Shown here: positions 44,513 through 56,336 of the stretch, piece by piece | Layout: each line of letters starts with the position of its first letter | Position numbering within the stretch: the stretch's first letter is position 1 | DNA from: Piezodorus guildinii | Lineage: Eukaryota > Arthropoda > Insecta > Hemiptera > Pentatomidae | NCBI GenBank assembly: GCA_023052935.1 | Contig: CM041297.1 | Span: 94,944,484 to 95,008,483, forward strand | Length of the DNA: 64,000 bases | Reading direction: 5' to 3' | Position numbers and translations under genes: made by a program | The notes under the pieces: generated by a model | What the model was told of the DNA's origin: nothing | Seen by the model: only the letters and a program-made list of their open reading frames with translations | Database searches by the model: none

Positions 44513-45255
44513 AAAATCTGGTGCGGACAACACACGACTTTCACTTACCTCCATTATTAAAATCAATGAAAGAATTTCCAAAATTGTTAGAGATAAAAAT
44601 ACATGAAACTATTAAGGAATTAATTAATTTAAATTTCTATAGAAACATGTGTTTCGTTAAAAATCTATTATATTATTATCTAAAATAATCAGTTAGTTTT
44701 ATGTTCATTTCATCACTCTCTATTAACTTTTAATAGCTGGTGTATGAGATGACATTTTTTCTAAAATCTATAGCTTTCCAACGGTATATCATACATGTAC
44801 TCTTATGTTCAAAAACGAAAAATTGCATTAAAAAAATATTTTTTCTGTTTTCTCCTTTAGTTGGGTATCGAATTTATTCAATATATAAATATCCTGTTTT
44901 TCATCAGCGTTAACAAGATAATCTAGTTATTATTATTGAATATACAAAATTAAAGGTACTTTAGGGGAAGACAATTTAAAATATCGGCATTTAAGCCCTG
45001 TCAGACCATTTTTATCCAAATAAAACCTACATGATATTAAAGCCCATTAAATTTTACATCGATATAGCGAGTTTAATCAAAATCGTCGGAACCGTTTTCG
45101 AGAAAATCGAAAAAAGGTGGAAAATGCATGGTATAAAGTGCCTCTTCTGGTAAGCTCATTTTGATGAAAAAAGTTTTGTCACGTCTCGGGCGTATAGTTG
45201 TCTTAAATATGAAATTTCAGTTTCATAGGACTTACCGTTTCCGCCCGGGAGTTAC

Positions 45256-45288
<33 letters not shown>

Positions 45289-45437
45289 ACACACACACAC
45301 ACAAGACCTTTTTTCGGGACTTGGTTATTTGGACTCAGGGGATCCTAAAACGTGTATTTCCGTTGAAAACTGGAATTCGAAAATTTTCACGTTCGCAATA
45401 CTTCCCCTTACTATATATAGTAAGTGAAAGTAAAAAG
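44513..45437 (-). mobile_element. Rep-A copy A10, full length with expanded (CA)n
   Basis: Left limit AAAAATCTGGTGCGGACAAC. Right limit CTTACTATATATAGTAAGTG, an 18-bp perfect palindrome within the hairpin end, then AAAGTAAAAAG. The internal tract at 45255-45302 is a (CA)n run of nearly 50 bp, the longest of all copies. The short open frame across it is not a gene. Confidence 0.5.
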
Positions 45438-45995
45438 TCCCCGAGTTTTCAGCTGCGGGTTTTGTAGGTGGAAAGGGAGAATCAGAAAAGATTTAAATTT
45501 TTCCAGTACTTTTCTGAATAACACAAAAAGTATTATCTTTATCGATAACATTGTTCTGTACAAAATTAAAGTATTTAAAAAATCTTCAAAAATATTATGT
45601 AAATATTTTAGCTAAAATGAATGGTCGCGGAGATAATGAAGTGGTAATATACAGGGGTTTTCCTCATGTAGAAAGAATTACTTCACATTCCATGAAATAT
45701 GAGTGTTAATAAACTTCAGCAAAGATCTTGATTATGAAAATGCGGGGGACAGGTACAGTAAAGTAGAAAACACTATGAGCAGTATAATTTCCAAGGCATT
45801 GGGTTGATTGTTCCACAAGGTAGATTTGAGAAGCAGCCGAGAGAAGCCAGATGAGGGAAGGACCATCAGCGAGACTTCCTCTACAAGACTAAGATAAATG
45901 AGGAGCGTTCTTCGGCCCTCTCTGATCTACGGCTCTTGGTGGAGTATCCATCGTCGCCTTAATAAACAGCGCCATTGTAAGCACCTCATCAACCG
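45438..45995. other. unassigned sequence
   Basis: Mixed composition around 45790-45970, with no recognised coding. Confidence 0.5.
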
Positions 45996-46190
45996 CTAAT
46001 GCTCCTTTTATGGTCTTCTTTCACTTTCTGTCGTTTCTCTTTCGTTGGATGTATCTCGCATATAGCGTGTCGGATTCATCAATCCTTGCTTCGTTAGTAT
46101 GGAATCCTATAACTCTTCATAACAAAACTTCTAAGAACTGTTTTCATATCCCACTTTTATACCCCTAGTGTGAATATTGTTCCATTTCTA
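45996..46190 (+). mobile_element. probable LINE C-terminal fragment
   Basis: In shifting frames: LWSSFTFCRFSFVGCISHIA, CRIHQSLLR, WNPITLHNKTSKNCF. This resembles the end of a LINE reverse transcriptase protein ('...Tfflr.a.LWNsLP...'). Weak. Confidence 0.5.
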
Positions 46191-48020
46191 ATATTGAATC
46201 CAAATAGAAGGTTTTTTTGTTTTTAGAGATATAGATAGATAATGAGAGATTTTTTAATTGAAATGTGTCATATTTCGAAAATAAATTGTAGTAATAAATT
46301 TCTAACCTTTTGTACTATATTTCCAGAAGATGTAATATCATCTATGATAAAACTATAGCAATTATATTTATATTAAAAAATAAGAAAAATGAGACGCTAC
46401 ATAAATAGAGCGCTGGGTTCATCGTCTTTCTTAACGTGTCTGATATTGTGGTTTGTTTGTTAGACTTTATGTGAAACAAAGTTCAGACCTATAGTCCGAT
46501 TATCAACGGTTAAGGGGGAAAATCATATTTTGAGCTTTTCGCTGTAAACTGTTTGGGATTACTATGGAAACTAAAATAAAATGTTAAATTCTATTATAAA
46601 TAATACATAAACTCACTTCACAATAGCATGCAGTATTGGCAAAAATATGACAAACATCTAAAATCACCCAAAGCTGTTAGATCTGCTCCAAGCTGTGGAC
46701 AAATTTTCATAAGTTTTTTACTTAAAAAAAAACAAACAAACTGAATCTTTTTATTTAATTATTGACCAATTTATGTCCCTGATTATCTATCAATGATAAA
46801 ATATAATAATGAATTGACGTTTAATAATATGCATACTACTTTCTGGCTAAGTGTACTTTTCGTTATAATTTCTAAGCGATAAATTCTAAATCGGTCAAAC
46901 AGTGCTTTTTTAATGACACCATATTCAGATTGTAGGCGAGTGAAGCAGGGGCCAGTCACTAGTAATATCATATTCCTATAGTAAAAATAATCAAATAAAT
47001 CTAATAATTTAAAATCTACAATAATGCACTGACCTAACGGATACAGTACTACACAACAATGGCTTTTAAACTTAACATATTTACCTAATTTAAAATATCA
47101 AAAATACGTTAAAAGTTGTAAACAGATAAATTTGTTTGTAAAATATTATAATATTTTTTTGTAATACTTAAGAGATAGGAGTTATAGTTAAGCAGTAAAT
47201 ACACTTCTGAGGAAAAAGTTGAATTAGTTAAGTACACAAAGCACTCCTAGCTCGCAATTACAACTTGACCGGCACAAACAGACCCTGTTTTCTTTTGGTC
47301 ACTCCGGCTTAGATGGGATGGGATCTTTGTTTTTGTCTAGAATAGTACTTTTCGTTAGTTCTGTCTGAAAATTAATGCTATATTAGTGTCACTATGAATA
47401 ATGCAAGCCACATATACAAATTGTTTTTTTTTGGGGGGGAGGAATAAAATAAAATAAATATTTATATATACTTTTGTATCCTGCTACCACTAATTCGATT
47501 CAGTACAAGCTAAATAAAATATGATTTCCATTGAAATTGATATAGAGGGATACCTGAGTGACAAAGGCATGCCCCGCGAATTCAATGTTTTGTTCTGTAG
47601 GTCCGTTTTCAAAACCGTTCTTTAGCCCTTATTTGTATTCCACTAATGAAAGGATAAGCGTGCTATGGTTTTTCGCCAGGCTGAGAGTAAATATTATACC
47701 TTAATAATTTTTTTTTTTTTTAATTCTACGAACGAATTTCACCTCCCTCTTCTAATATTATCATCGATTATTTTTATAGTGTATGCAAACATTTCATCAA
47801 ATGTAAGGCAAATCATCTCGTTGAGACACCTTCAAACACGAGAAATTACAAAATTTTGATGAAAACATTTTTTTTCAGATTAGATAATCTAACCATAGAT
47901 TTTTCTGCCTTACTTTTACAGCTTTTTATATAATATAACATTTTTTTCTTAAATTTTTAGCCTTAAAACTATATATAAATACATCGACATTAATATTCGG
48001 CCTGCTCTTTTTTTTTTTCC
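46191..48020. other. unassigned sequence
   Basis: AT-rich; no gene or repeat recognised in these 1.8 kb. Confidence 0.5.
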
Positions 48021-48288
48021 CCGCGCGTGTGGCGCGATAGGTGTAGAAGCCCTTGCTCACGCGGTGTAATCTGCTTGGAGAATACACACGCGGTTTCTCG
48101 GTGAATTTCATAAGGTAGGGTCATTACTCGCTACGCCTATTTTTGTGAGTGGCCACTAGTTGGCTGAGGGGTCTCCTTTACGAGGGGGAGGCTACGCGTG
48201 AATCCCCATTTCATTAAATGGACTGGGATTCGAACTCAGAACCTTTGGCGTGAGATACTAGCGCGCTAGTCACTCAGCCACGGGCTCC
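48021..48288 (-). mobile_element. SINE-beta copy 3
   Basis: The reverse complement: GGAGCCCGTGGCTGAGTGAC, TAGCGCGCTAGTATCTCACG, GAGTTCGAATCCCAGTCC, then GGATTCACGCGTAGCCTCCC and GATTACACCGCGTGAGC. A and B boxes are well kept. Target duplication not evident. Confidence 0.5.
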
Positions 48289-48535
48289 TCTGAAATAGTC
48301 TTTTTGCTATTTCATACTTTGGTTGAATATGGAACTCGTTCGACTTATGTATTGACCTGTTTTTTATCAATTCTAATGAGATGATATTGTTAATTTTATC
48401 GGCATTTATTCCCTGTCAATCTATTTCAACCGACATATCAAGTTTAATCAAATTGTTAGAGCTGTTTTGAGAAAATCGTAAAAAGATATGTAGTGGCATG
48501 TACGCTTCTTAAACATGAAATTTTTTTAATAAGGC

Positions 48536-48903
48536 TCCTTTCACTGAGCTCACGGGGAACCCAAACGTCGTAACGACAGACGTACCCGGCCTTCTTCAGA
48601 TGATCAAAACGGTCGATTTGCAGGCTCTATCTCACGGAGAGTAATTCGTAGATTGTTTGCGATGACCGTCATAATATCCTCGATGTCAGGAGTTGAACTC
48701 TGGTCAGCCCGGGGTTGGTCTTCCAAATTGAAAACTCCTGATCTAAACCGTGAAAACAACTTCAGAACCGTGCTACCAGCAATTGAATCGCTGCCATACA
48801 CGGAACGAATCTTTCTTGCAGTTTGGGATGAGTTTTTCTCTTTTTTAAAAAAGAGCATAATATGCCGAAAATTAACTGAATCGTCACTCATTTTGGTTTG
48901 CAA
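48536..48903 (-). pseudogene. mariner-like transposase N-terminal fragment
   Basis: From ATG (MSDDSVNFRHIMLFFKKEKN) it reads the first HTH (TARKIRSVYGSDSIAGST, VLKLFSRFRSGVFNLEDQPR) and a second DNA-binding part. After a frameshift and short deletion near 48604 it continues as DHLKKAGYVCRYDVWVPREL and SERSL. This is the mariner N-terminal half, in which VWVPHEL is a family signature. The catalytic domain is absent. It differs in sequence from the elements at 18 and 20 kb. Confidence 0.5.
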
Positions 48904-49077
48904 TAAACTACACTAATAGACTTTAATAAAGACGAATTCAGCGTGTAAACATAGTTACTTCCATGATGATAAAAGGCATATAAATAAACATTAGCTTTGT
49001 GATTCATTTTTAGTAGAAAAAATACAAGATAAATTTTATTTTAAAAATCACTACGAACTTTTAGGGCAAATAATATT

Positions 49078-49242
49078 TTAAAGTACTTCGGCGTAAATGA
49101 TATTTTTACTTTTATTTTCTTGTGGCAAAAGAACAAACTCATTTTCTCCGCGACCCGACTTGACAATGCGACATATATGTAGTTAGCCATGTGAAAAGCA
49201 GTCTTGACGTAAATCGATTCCTACGTGTTTAAATATTTGCTC
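49078..49242 (-). pseudogene. Helitron-type PIF1-like helicase C-terminal fragment
   Basis: The minus strand reads EQIFKHVGIDLRQDCFSHG, then a frame change over YIYVALSSRV (family 'GQLYVALSRV', helicase motif VI), then ENEFVLLPQENKSKNIIYAE, VL and TAA at 49078-49080. This is the end of the helicase of rolling-circle transposons, which unwinds DNA during their replication. One stop codon follows CFSHG and one frame change is needed, so it is dead. It lies inside Rep-A copy A11, next to the mariner fragment. Confidence 0.5.
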
Positions 49243-49430
49243 TTGTAAGATTATACAACTTACAGTTTTCGATTTAAGCTTACCACACATGGACACACAC
49301 GCAGACCTTTTTTCAGGACTTGGTCAATTTGGACTAATAGGACCATAACCGTGTTTTATATAGTATTGTCACGATCACAATACTTTCCCTTTCAATATAT
49401 TTCATATAAACGTAAGTGAAAGTAAAAAAT

Positions 49431-49924
49431 AATAAATTGATTTACATAAAACAATTAATAAATAATCCATGAGCTTTTCCACGGACGACATAACTTTCAT
49501 CTCAATAGTAATTTTGATTTTTTTTTTAAGTTAGAACTAGAAGCGTTTTTGGTGAAATAGGAAAATTGAAAACATAGTCGAAAATAGAAAACGAAGCTGA
49601 ATATAAAGGCAACAAATATATTATTAATAATATATTTACGCGAAAATATTTTGAAAAATGATAGTTAAAAGAAAAAAAAAACTTTAGAAGTTGAAGCTTA
49701 TGATAATTTGGAAATATTTGTACACGGATTATATTATATACTGCAGTTCTTACCTCCTGATTTAAACAAAAATGGGATGAAATCTTTTTGATACTTTAAT
49801 ATTGATTTTGACAAATAAAACCTATTGATTTACTTGCTGAATGCGACCGGGCTGAAACTCATTACGACTAATGCAGCTTTTGAACTGCCGTAAAGTAACG
49901 GTACATGTAACATCACCGAATCAA
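49431..49924. other. unassigned sequence
   Basis: AT-rich; nothing recognised. Confidence 0.5.
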
Positions 49925-50195
49925 TCTTTGTTAATCACCCTCCCATGCTAAAGGTCACGGGTTCAAACCCGCAGGTGGTCCTAGGATTTTTTAATGGGAG
50001 TAAAAAATCCTTAGTTACTCCGTCCTTCGGAGGGAACGTTAAAAGGTGGTCCCGAGCCTGTGCGATGTCAGGTACTCGTTAAAGATCCCTATCCTAATAA
50101 AACCTGGATAGGCAAAATTTAGGACTCCCACTGTAGCATCGTCCGATTAGCCATAGCAGCATAAAGTGACGTTAAATAAATAAACAAACAAACAA
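49925..50195 (+). mobile_element. SINE-gamma copy 3
   Basis: CTCCCATGCTAAAGGTCACG, GGTTCAAACCCGCAGGTGG (B-box part), TAGGATTTTTTAATGGGAGT, GTCAGGTACTCGTTAAAGATC, GGACTCCCACTGTAGCATCG and a (AAAT/AAAC)n tail. The upstream half of the tRNA-like head is diverged or replaced. Confidence 0.5.
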
Positions 50196-50484
50196 TATTT
50201 AAAAAAACAGTCCCGAAGCGAGCCCCGTCGTAGATATACTTCATTTTGAAAATAATTTTAAAACATTTAAGAACTCCGTAATTCCTTAAAATGTATGCAA
50301 GTTACAGAAAAAGGAATAATTTAGTAACGAAAACGATTAATTAAGAATTTTAAATTAAGGGGATAAGGAAAAAAAAAAAAAACTTAAAAATTGAACATTT
50401 TAAAGACCTCCATAAAAACTGAGGGAAGGGAGAACTTGAAAACTTTAACTATGTTGTGTGGTAATTCCTAGACATAAAATAAAA
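50196..50484. other. unassigned sequence
   Basis: AT-rich; nothing recognised. Confidence 0.5.
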
Positions 50485-50610
50485 ACGCTGCAAATTAATA
50501 CTCAATTATTCATATAATAATAACAATGGGTTATTATTACAAACTAATAACTCAATGGTTTATTATTTCTAAATAACTATATTAGAATAAAGCTGTTTAT
50601 ATAGGGGTCA
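50485..50610 (+). repeat. Rep-D copy 3
   Basis: AAACGCTGCAAATTAATACTC, ACTCAATGGTTTATTATTTC and AATAAAGCTGTTTATATAGG match the other Rep-D copies. Confidence 0.5.
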
Positions 50611-51359
50611 ATCCATTCGAAATCGTCCAGACCTTGCAGCTCGACATTTTTGATTTCCGTGATTTTTTGACCAGTTATTCTCTATCCTTTCGTGGATATA
50701 AACACATAAAAAAAAAAATCGTGTCAGTACTCTTAGTATTGCAACCGTTTTAAGTCAGCTCCGCGGGCGAAAACTTGTGTTGGGTAAATCGTTCTAATTC
50801 CTGTAATTTTTTAGATATCGAATTAAAACCAAAACTAGCAATAAGATAAGGACATGCTTTGTATTTTTTGTCCTCATAATTTATTACCTATTATAGTGAA
50901 GAAAGTTTTTAAAAAAATTCTCTAAAATGAATAAAAACGAGATTTCTAACGAGATAAAAGTACATAAAGGAAAAGAGACTCACTCTTAATTATTTTTTCT
51001 TATAAAGCTTAGTCATAGTCCTACTTGCCGTAAAAATTTTCGATCTTGAGAACATAGTACTTTTGTATATGTTAATCTTTGTTAATCACGTGAATACGAT
51101 ACTTGCCTCCTTTACGACAAACGTAAGTCTTGCGGATGAGCTAAAAAAAAAACAAACAACATCGTTCCGTCAGCAGATGTCATAGGATATCAACTAATAA
51201 GGAAGAAATTATAGGGTGCGTGACATTCAGGATTCGTTCGTACGCACTTTCTCTCTCTTTTATCCCGGAGAAAGTATGTTATCGCTGGATGGGTTAACGT
51301 AATTTGTAGTGATCAGAATGATTGATGTTGATAATTTTTTAATCTAAAAACTTGAGGAC
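50611..51359. other. unassigned sequence
   Basis: AT-rich, with scattered mixed-complexity parts. Nothing recognised. Confidence 0.5.
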
Positions 51360-51665
51360 AAAACAAATACAAGCTTGCTCCGTTTGAGGTATTAGATGTG
51401 ATCTCCATTTCGCATATGGAAATGATTCATCCATCATCATCAATGATCCAATAGGAAGCTAATTGGAACCAGGCAATTGGTCGATTCATCATACGCCATA
51501 TGTTGCACAGCTCTAATGGTTCTTTGTTAATGGCTATAAATGCATTGCTAATTTCAGCGAAATTAATGGATCTCTATTTTCTGTTTGTTCTTATCTTTCT
51601 TTCTTTTTCACTTTGTTCTGTATTACGCTCAATGAATGCCAATTTTAGCTTCAGCTAGAAAATAT
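51360..51665. other. candidate conserved non-coding segment
   Basis: Not a repeat seen elsewhere in the window. Dense in homeodomain-type and CAAT-like words: CTAATTGG, CAATTGG, TTAATGGCTATAAATGC, TTGCTAATTTC, AAATTAATGG, and CATCATCATCAATGATCC. No coding potential. Its regulatory role is conjecture. Confidence 0.5.
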
Positions 51666-51724
51666 GAGAGTGTTTGGTTTAATAAAAATCACTTCTTTGT
51701 TTTTGATTTTCATAAAATTTAAAT

Positions 51725-51800
51725 GTATTTGTTTGCTTATTCATTTAACGCAACTTTATACAACTATGGCTGATCGGACGATCCTTAATTTTGTGTAATC
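51725..51800 (-). mobile_element. SINE-gamma 3' tail fragment
   Basis: TTTGTTTGCTTATTCATTTAACG and CTATGGCTGATCGGACGATCC match the tail-proximal part of SINE-gamma; the rest is missing. Confidence 0.5.
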
Positions 51801-52084
51801 ATAATAGTTATATAAATAACTATTACCAAACATTTAACGAGATGATGAGTACCAAGATGATCAAGATATGATTACACAATTCCATTCCTCCATAGCTCCT
51901 AGTATCTTTTTTTCCCTCCACCACTTCGACTATTGTTGTTATAGGGTCATGTACGGACGGGAGAAGGGAAGGGCTTTAGATAAGGCTGGAAGGGACTAAT
52001 CAATTGTTTCATCAGATTCACTTCCGGATTTCCCAAGCATTCTTATGTCACCATTTATTATACCGATTTGAAGTGGCTATGTCC

Positions 52085-52310
52085 TACCTTCCAATTCCAA
52101 TAATTTCTAGGCGTGTTTCTGCTTCAGTTCCATAGAACCCAATAAACCTTCCTACCTCTAAGATCCTGTTTCTCTACGTTCCCCTATTCACTCTTAGCAT
52201 ACAAGATCCCAAAATATTTATTTAATATACCTTCCCTCGTACCGAACACATTCTTTAAATAAAACCTTGGTCATCCGGGGAAACATCCTTTGGTTGTTTT
52301 GTACAAAACA
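52085..52310 (+). mobile_element. LINE-delta copy 5, degenerate
   Basis: The frameshifted reading gives LPIPIISRRVSASV-like, LRSCFSTFPYSLL-like, and an end resembling TRSQNIYLIYLPSYRTHSLN then KTLVIRG. It matches the layout of 23745-23930. Confidence 0.5.
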
Positions 52311-52739
52311 TGTTGGTCATGAGTATGGCGCTACAACTCGCTGACGAGTCCTGGCATTCTCTACCAAATACAGTGCCAGATACATTTAATTTGAAAGTCT
52401 AATCAAATTCAAGTAATATAAGAGAGAAAAATAATCGTTATATTTGCTTGTGAAACTCAATTGATGGACGTTAATGCATTTAGTTTATTTTCATGGTTTC
52501 CCAAAGCTGCCCGCGATATTTTTTCTCGTTCAATTTTTTGAGGCAGAAAGTACGCTATTTGAAAATATGAGCTCATGTCAAGAATCCTCTACATTACATC
52601 ATCGCGGCGCCTGGACTAACCTTGTGTGTCCAATTCTTAGGCGAGCCACGACTTTTAACGAGGTTTTTTAATGCTTTGCTTTCTTTATGATTTTCAACTT
52701 GCTTGGACAGCTGTTGTTCCACATTTTGTCCTATTTATT

Positions 52740-53340
52740 TTATATATTTTCTATCAGAAGACACAGCTAGCTTTGATGGTGCCAGCAGTCCAATACCACG
52801 ACGAGGGAGAGAAAGGACCCCTTTGGCAGCCGTACCTGCCATTTCCTGGAAGGTATCCACACATAAAGTATTATTTTTCCATCTTCAGATTTCGTCAATT
52901 CTATAGTTCTTAATTCCTGGATGACTTGAACGCATATTTTCTTGGACCAAAGAGATCGCATTCACATTAACTGAATGGATGCTACAAGATTGATAGAGTT
53001 TCAGCTTGTTAGTGCAATCATCAGATGACAAAAGCTGAACCAGTGAATGACGGGAAAATTAGCAGCATCTCTTCTCGGCAAATCTAATGTTTGTTGATCG
53101 AGCTTATCATTAGGAAATCCATTTGTAGAGCATGATTTACCCTCTTAACTTCTTTCCTAGCTCAACAATAGGAAATTTGATTTTCCGACTGCTCTGAGGT
53201 TACGCCTTATATAGCAAGCTTGTCAGCTAATTCATTCCCATGGCCACAGTATGGTATCCATTGCAAAACCATCTGCCTATTCTGTCCAAGCAGTTCTTCA
53301 AACTTTAATCGTCTGTTCACTAATTTCTTGATATAAAACT
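52740..53340 (-). pseudogene. LINE RNase H-type fragments
   Basis: The minus strand from 53340 gives LGQNRQMVLQWIPYCGHGNE, LADKLA then a stop. 'QWIPsHcGi.GNE.ADkLA' is the conserved end of the RNase H domain in I-like and Jockey-like LINEs. Further left a second reading (VDTFQEMAGTAAKG near 52820) resembles another 'GNEmADtaAKg' block. The intervening frames are broken. Confidence 0.5.
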
Positions 53341-53344
53341 GTTC

Positions 53345-53689
53345 ACGCCATATGTTACAGCCTGATAAGGTTTTTATAGTTTTTCAATCGAAAAATGATA
53401 AGTTCATAATTTTTATGATATTTATAATAAGATCATTTTTTTTGTTTAAATCTTTATTTTTTAATTTCTTTTAAAATAGTTATTTTAAATATAATTAAAA
53501 GTTTTTAAACGAGAGCAGTAGAAGAGAAAGACAGAAGACGATCGTACTTCAATTGTTTTTTGACTGCCTCGTGGCCAGTGAGTCTTAAGCTAGCTAGCGT
53601 CTGAGCGGTGAAGATGTGCCGTATATAGACCCAAGATTCCTCTCAACGTTTGAACGTTTGGAAACGAATTTCTTCATCTTCTAATCGTT
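53345..53689. other. unassigned sequence
   Basis: AT-rich, then a mixed part from 53510 (TGACTGCCTCGTGGCCAGTG). Nothing recognised. Confidence 0.5.
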
Positions 53690-53835
53690 CCCCTTGGAAC
53701 TTGGAAGAGTCGCCCTGCGGTCATTCAACAAACCGGAGAACTACGTCTAAGCCGCCCAGCGGTAATTTTTCTTCAACACTCAAGACGACTTCGTTCAAGC
53801 CGCCCTGCGGTCGTTTTCTTCAACACTCAACTGGA
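53690..53835 (+). repeat. three imperfect tandem units with GCCGCCC(T/A)GCGGT box
   Basis: Boxes GTCGCCCTGCGGTCATTC, GCCGCCCAGCGGTAATTT and GCCGCCCTGCGGTCGTTT occur roughly every 50 bp. The last two are followed by TTCTTCAACACTCAA. Each box can form a short CCGC/GCGG stem. A short plus-strand frame (53650-53892) crosses them. Confidence 0.5.
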
Positions 53836-54639
53836 CATCTTTACGTGAATATAACCTATCTTTATCCATTAATGGAACATTTAATTTCTTAATTCTTATT
53901 CAAGAAACTGTTTAATTTGATAACTATTTTTTTTTACATCTTTAAGCATTAATTTCTTCTATTTTTACAATATTTTAATTAGGTTTATTTTGTTTCCTAC
54001 ATTTGCTTACAGCTGTTTAATTATAATTAGGTTAATTTTTTTTATATAAATTTATTAGGTTAATTTGTTTCTTATCATCTTTATATGTATTTCAGTGTAT
54101 TAAATGTATTGTGATTCGTCGTTTGCTTTCATTATTTTTATTTATTTTAAATCTATACAGTCCACTTATTTATTTCAATAGAACCACCCTCAATTTCGAG
54201 TTGTCACTTGAAAGTACTATTCTTTCACGGATAGCCCAGTGTATACAAAAACAGTGCTGGTAGTTGCAATGATAGCCGCCTGTGAATAAACAAACAATAC
54301 AATGTATTGTTTGTCTTTCCATGTATATTTGAGAGAGCTTCTAAAGCAAGTAGTATAACACAGATTTCTCTGATGAAAATTTGTGGACCATTTCACATGT
54401 CTTCGAGATTGTAAATAGATACGAGTACACGCCTACTCCTCCATTACATTGCATGTTCAACCAAATCATCAGAGTACACACGGATCTAGGGAGACTTGGG
54501 ATAACGCTCTATGGGATAACATTATGGTTTCATTATTAATCTGGCAGTTTAAATTAGCATTAATTATTTTACTATTAATGGGTTGAGAGTAAAGAGTAAT
54601 TATTCTAAGGGGACTTTGTATCATAATTATTTTAGTCAT
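53836..54639. other. unassigned sequence with 25-bp palindrome
   Basis: AT-rich. At 54290-54314 ACAAACAATAC-AAT-GTATTGTTTGT is a near-perfect palindrome. Confidence 0.5.
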
Positions 54640-55289
54640 TTCATTTGGTAGATGTACCTATGTCCCTCATAGAGCGGACGATATAATTATCCTCACAGAC
54701 TGAGATTACAAAAGGGCTCCTAGAGGATGCGTGTGATAAGCCCATCGGCGAGAACTGAACCCATTCCACTCGCTATCGGCCGGCCCAGGGCCACGTAACC
54801 TACCTCACGGCACGGCCCCTTCTTCCAATCTCGTCCTCTCTTTAGCTCCTATCGGTTCAATTACATCGCAAATGATGGCTTCCATCCTGCTAAAAATTGC
54901 CTTTCCCACCTAGAACTCATTAACCCAAATGGTGTTGAGCAAGCGACATCATCACGAAACGACACGGTCTGCAGGATTTTCGATCCGGAACGTTTGATTG
55001 CATTTGTTCAATTTCAATTCCGTTCAAATGCTGTGTCGTGGAAAGTGAACAACGATATGGGAAATCGGTATAAAGCGGAACAACTCTGAAAACGATTCTA
55101 GTAAATAAAACGTGTTATGAATATTGCTTCTGCATCATAAGATTGTTACACCTCAAAACCACAGAACTATCCTTTATTGACAATAAGGGTCGAAGAAGTA
55201 TTACTAAAAAAAAATCAGTATAATTTGATCGAAGGAGACACGAAACTTCTAATAGATTATTCTAAAGATTTTTTCTTTGCTTTGTCTTT
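54640..55289. other. GC-richer unassigned segment
   Basis: 54700-55060 is unlike its surroundings in composition (CTATCGGCCGGCCCAGGGCC and similar). No open frame of note and no repeat recognised. Confidence 0.5.
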
Positions 55290-56188
55290 TTACTTTCACT
55301 TACCTATGTATGGAATATATAGTAAGGGAAAGTATTGCGATAGTGAATTTTCGAATTCCAGTTTTAGGGGAATACACGTTTTAGGTCCTCTGAGTCCAAA
55401 TGACCGCAAAGGTCGTGTGTGTGTTAGAAGGTGTGTTGTGTGTTGTCGTGTGGTAAGTTCCAGCGCAAAAACGAAAAGTCCTATGAAAATAAAATTTCAT
55501 ATTTAAGACAACTATACGCCCGAGATATTACAGCAACTTTTTCATCAATATAAGCTAACCAGAAGAACCACTTTATACCATGCATTTTTCACCTTTTTAC
55601 GATTTTCTCAAAAACGGCTCTAACGATTTTGATTAAACTGGCTATATCGATGTAAAATTGGACGGACTTTAATATCACGTAGGTTTCATTATGATGAAAA
55701 TAGTCTGATAGGGCTCAAATACCAATATTTTAAAATTTCTTTCTCTAAAGTACCTGTAAAACTTTAACATTTCGTCTAATTAGCATTGCTAAAAAACAGG
55801 TAAATATATAAGCTAAACTAATTTAATATTCAACTAAATGAGAAAACTGCAAACATATTTTTTAATGCAATTTTATGTTTTTGAAATTAAGAACAGTAAT
55901 AAAGATGTATAATGTACCGTCAGAATGCTAAAGATTTTAGAAAAAATATTATCTTATGCACACTATTGTACAATATAAAGTGATGAAAAGCCTATAAAAA
56001 AAACTGATTGTCGTATATTGAATAATAATATAATAGATTATTTAATAAAACACAGGTGTCTATTAAAATAAATTTTAAATAATTCTTTAACAATTCATTT
56101 TCGTTAAAAAATTTCTTTAAAATTTTATAAATTGATACAAATAATGGATGTAAGTGAAAGTCGTGTGTTGCGCGTACTAGATTTTTTT
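55290..56188 (+). mobile_element. Rep-A copy A12, full length
   Basis: Start TACTTTCACTTACCTATGTATG, arm AATATATAGTAAGGGAAAGT, tract GTGTGTGTTAGAAGGTGTGT, CTATACGCCCGAGATATTAC. Ends GTAAGTGAAAGTCGTGTGTT, GCGCGTACTAGATTTTTTT. Confidence 0.5.
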
Positions 56189-56336
56189 CTGACGGTGTAT
56201 TAATAAGATTGTACATAGTGATGAGTCCGCATTACTTTATTCCGCTTAGTTTACATTAGATAATATTACAAAAGGGCATTTATTAATTATTATTATCATG
56301 TACCGGCATCAATAAATTATTATGAGTGGCTTCTTT

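Larger units (their letters stand above)
48375..49430 (-). mobile_element. Rep-A copy A11, split by helicase and mariner pieces
   Basis: 48375-48522 (TTATCGGCATTTATTCCCTG, TATCAAGTTTAATCAAATTG, TTAAACATGAAATTTTTTT) and about 49250-49430 (TTACCACACATGGACACACA, CAGGACTTGGTCAATTTGG, CGATCACAATACTTTCCC, CGTAAGTGAAAGTAAAAA) are parts that adjoin in other copies. The block between them carries a Helitron-type helicase C-terminus and a mariner fragment. Confidence 0.5.

Noticed and set aside
45161..45427. 88-codon frame with Thr-His repeats
   Set aside because: Translation of the (CA)n tract within Rep-A.
48570..48605. Hammerhead-like GAAGAAGGCCGGG on the minus strand
   Set aside because: It codes for DHLKKAGYV of the mariner transposase; the resemblance is chance.
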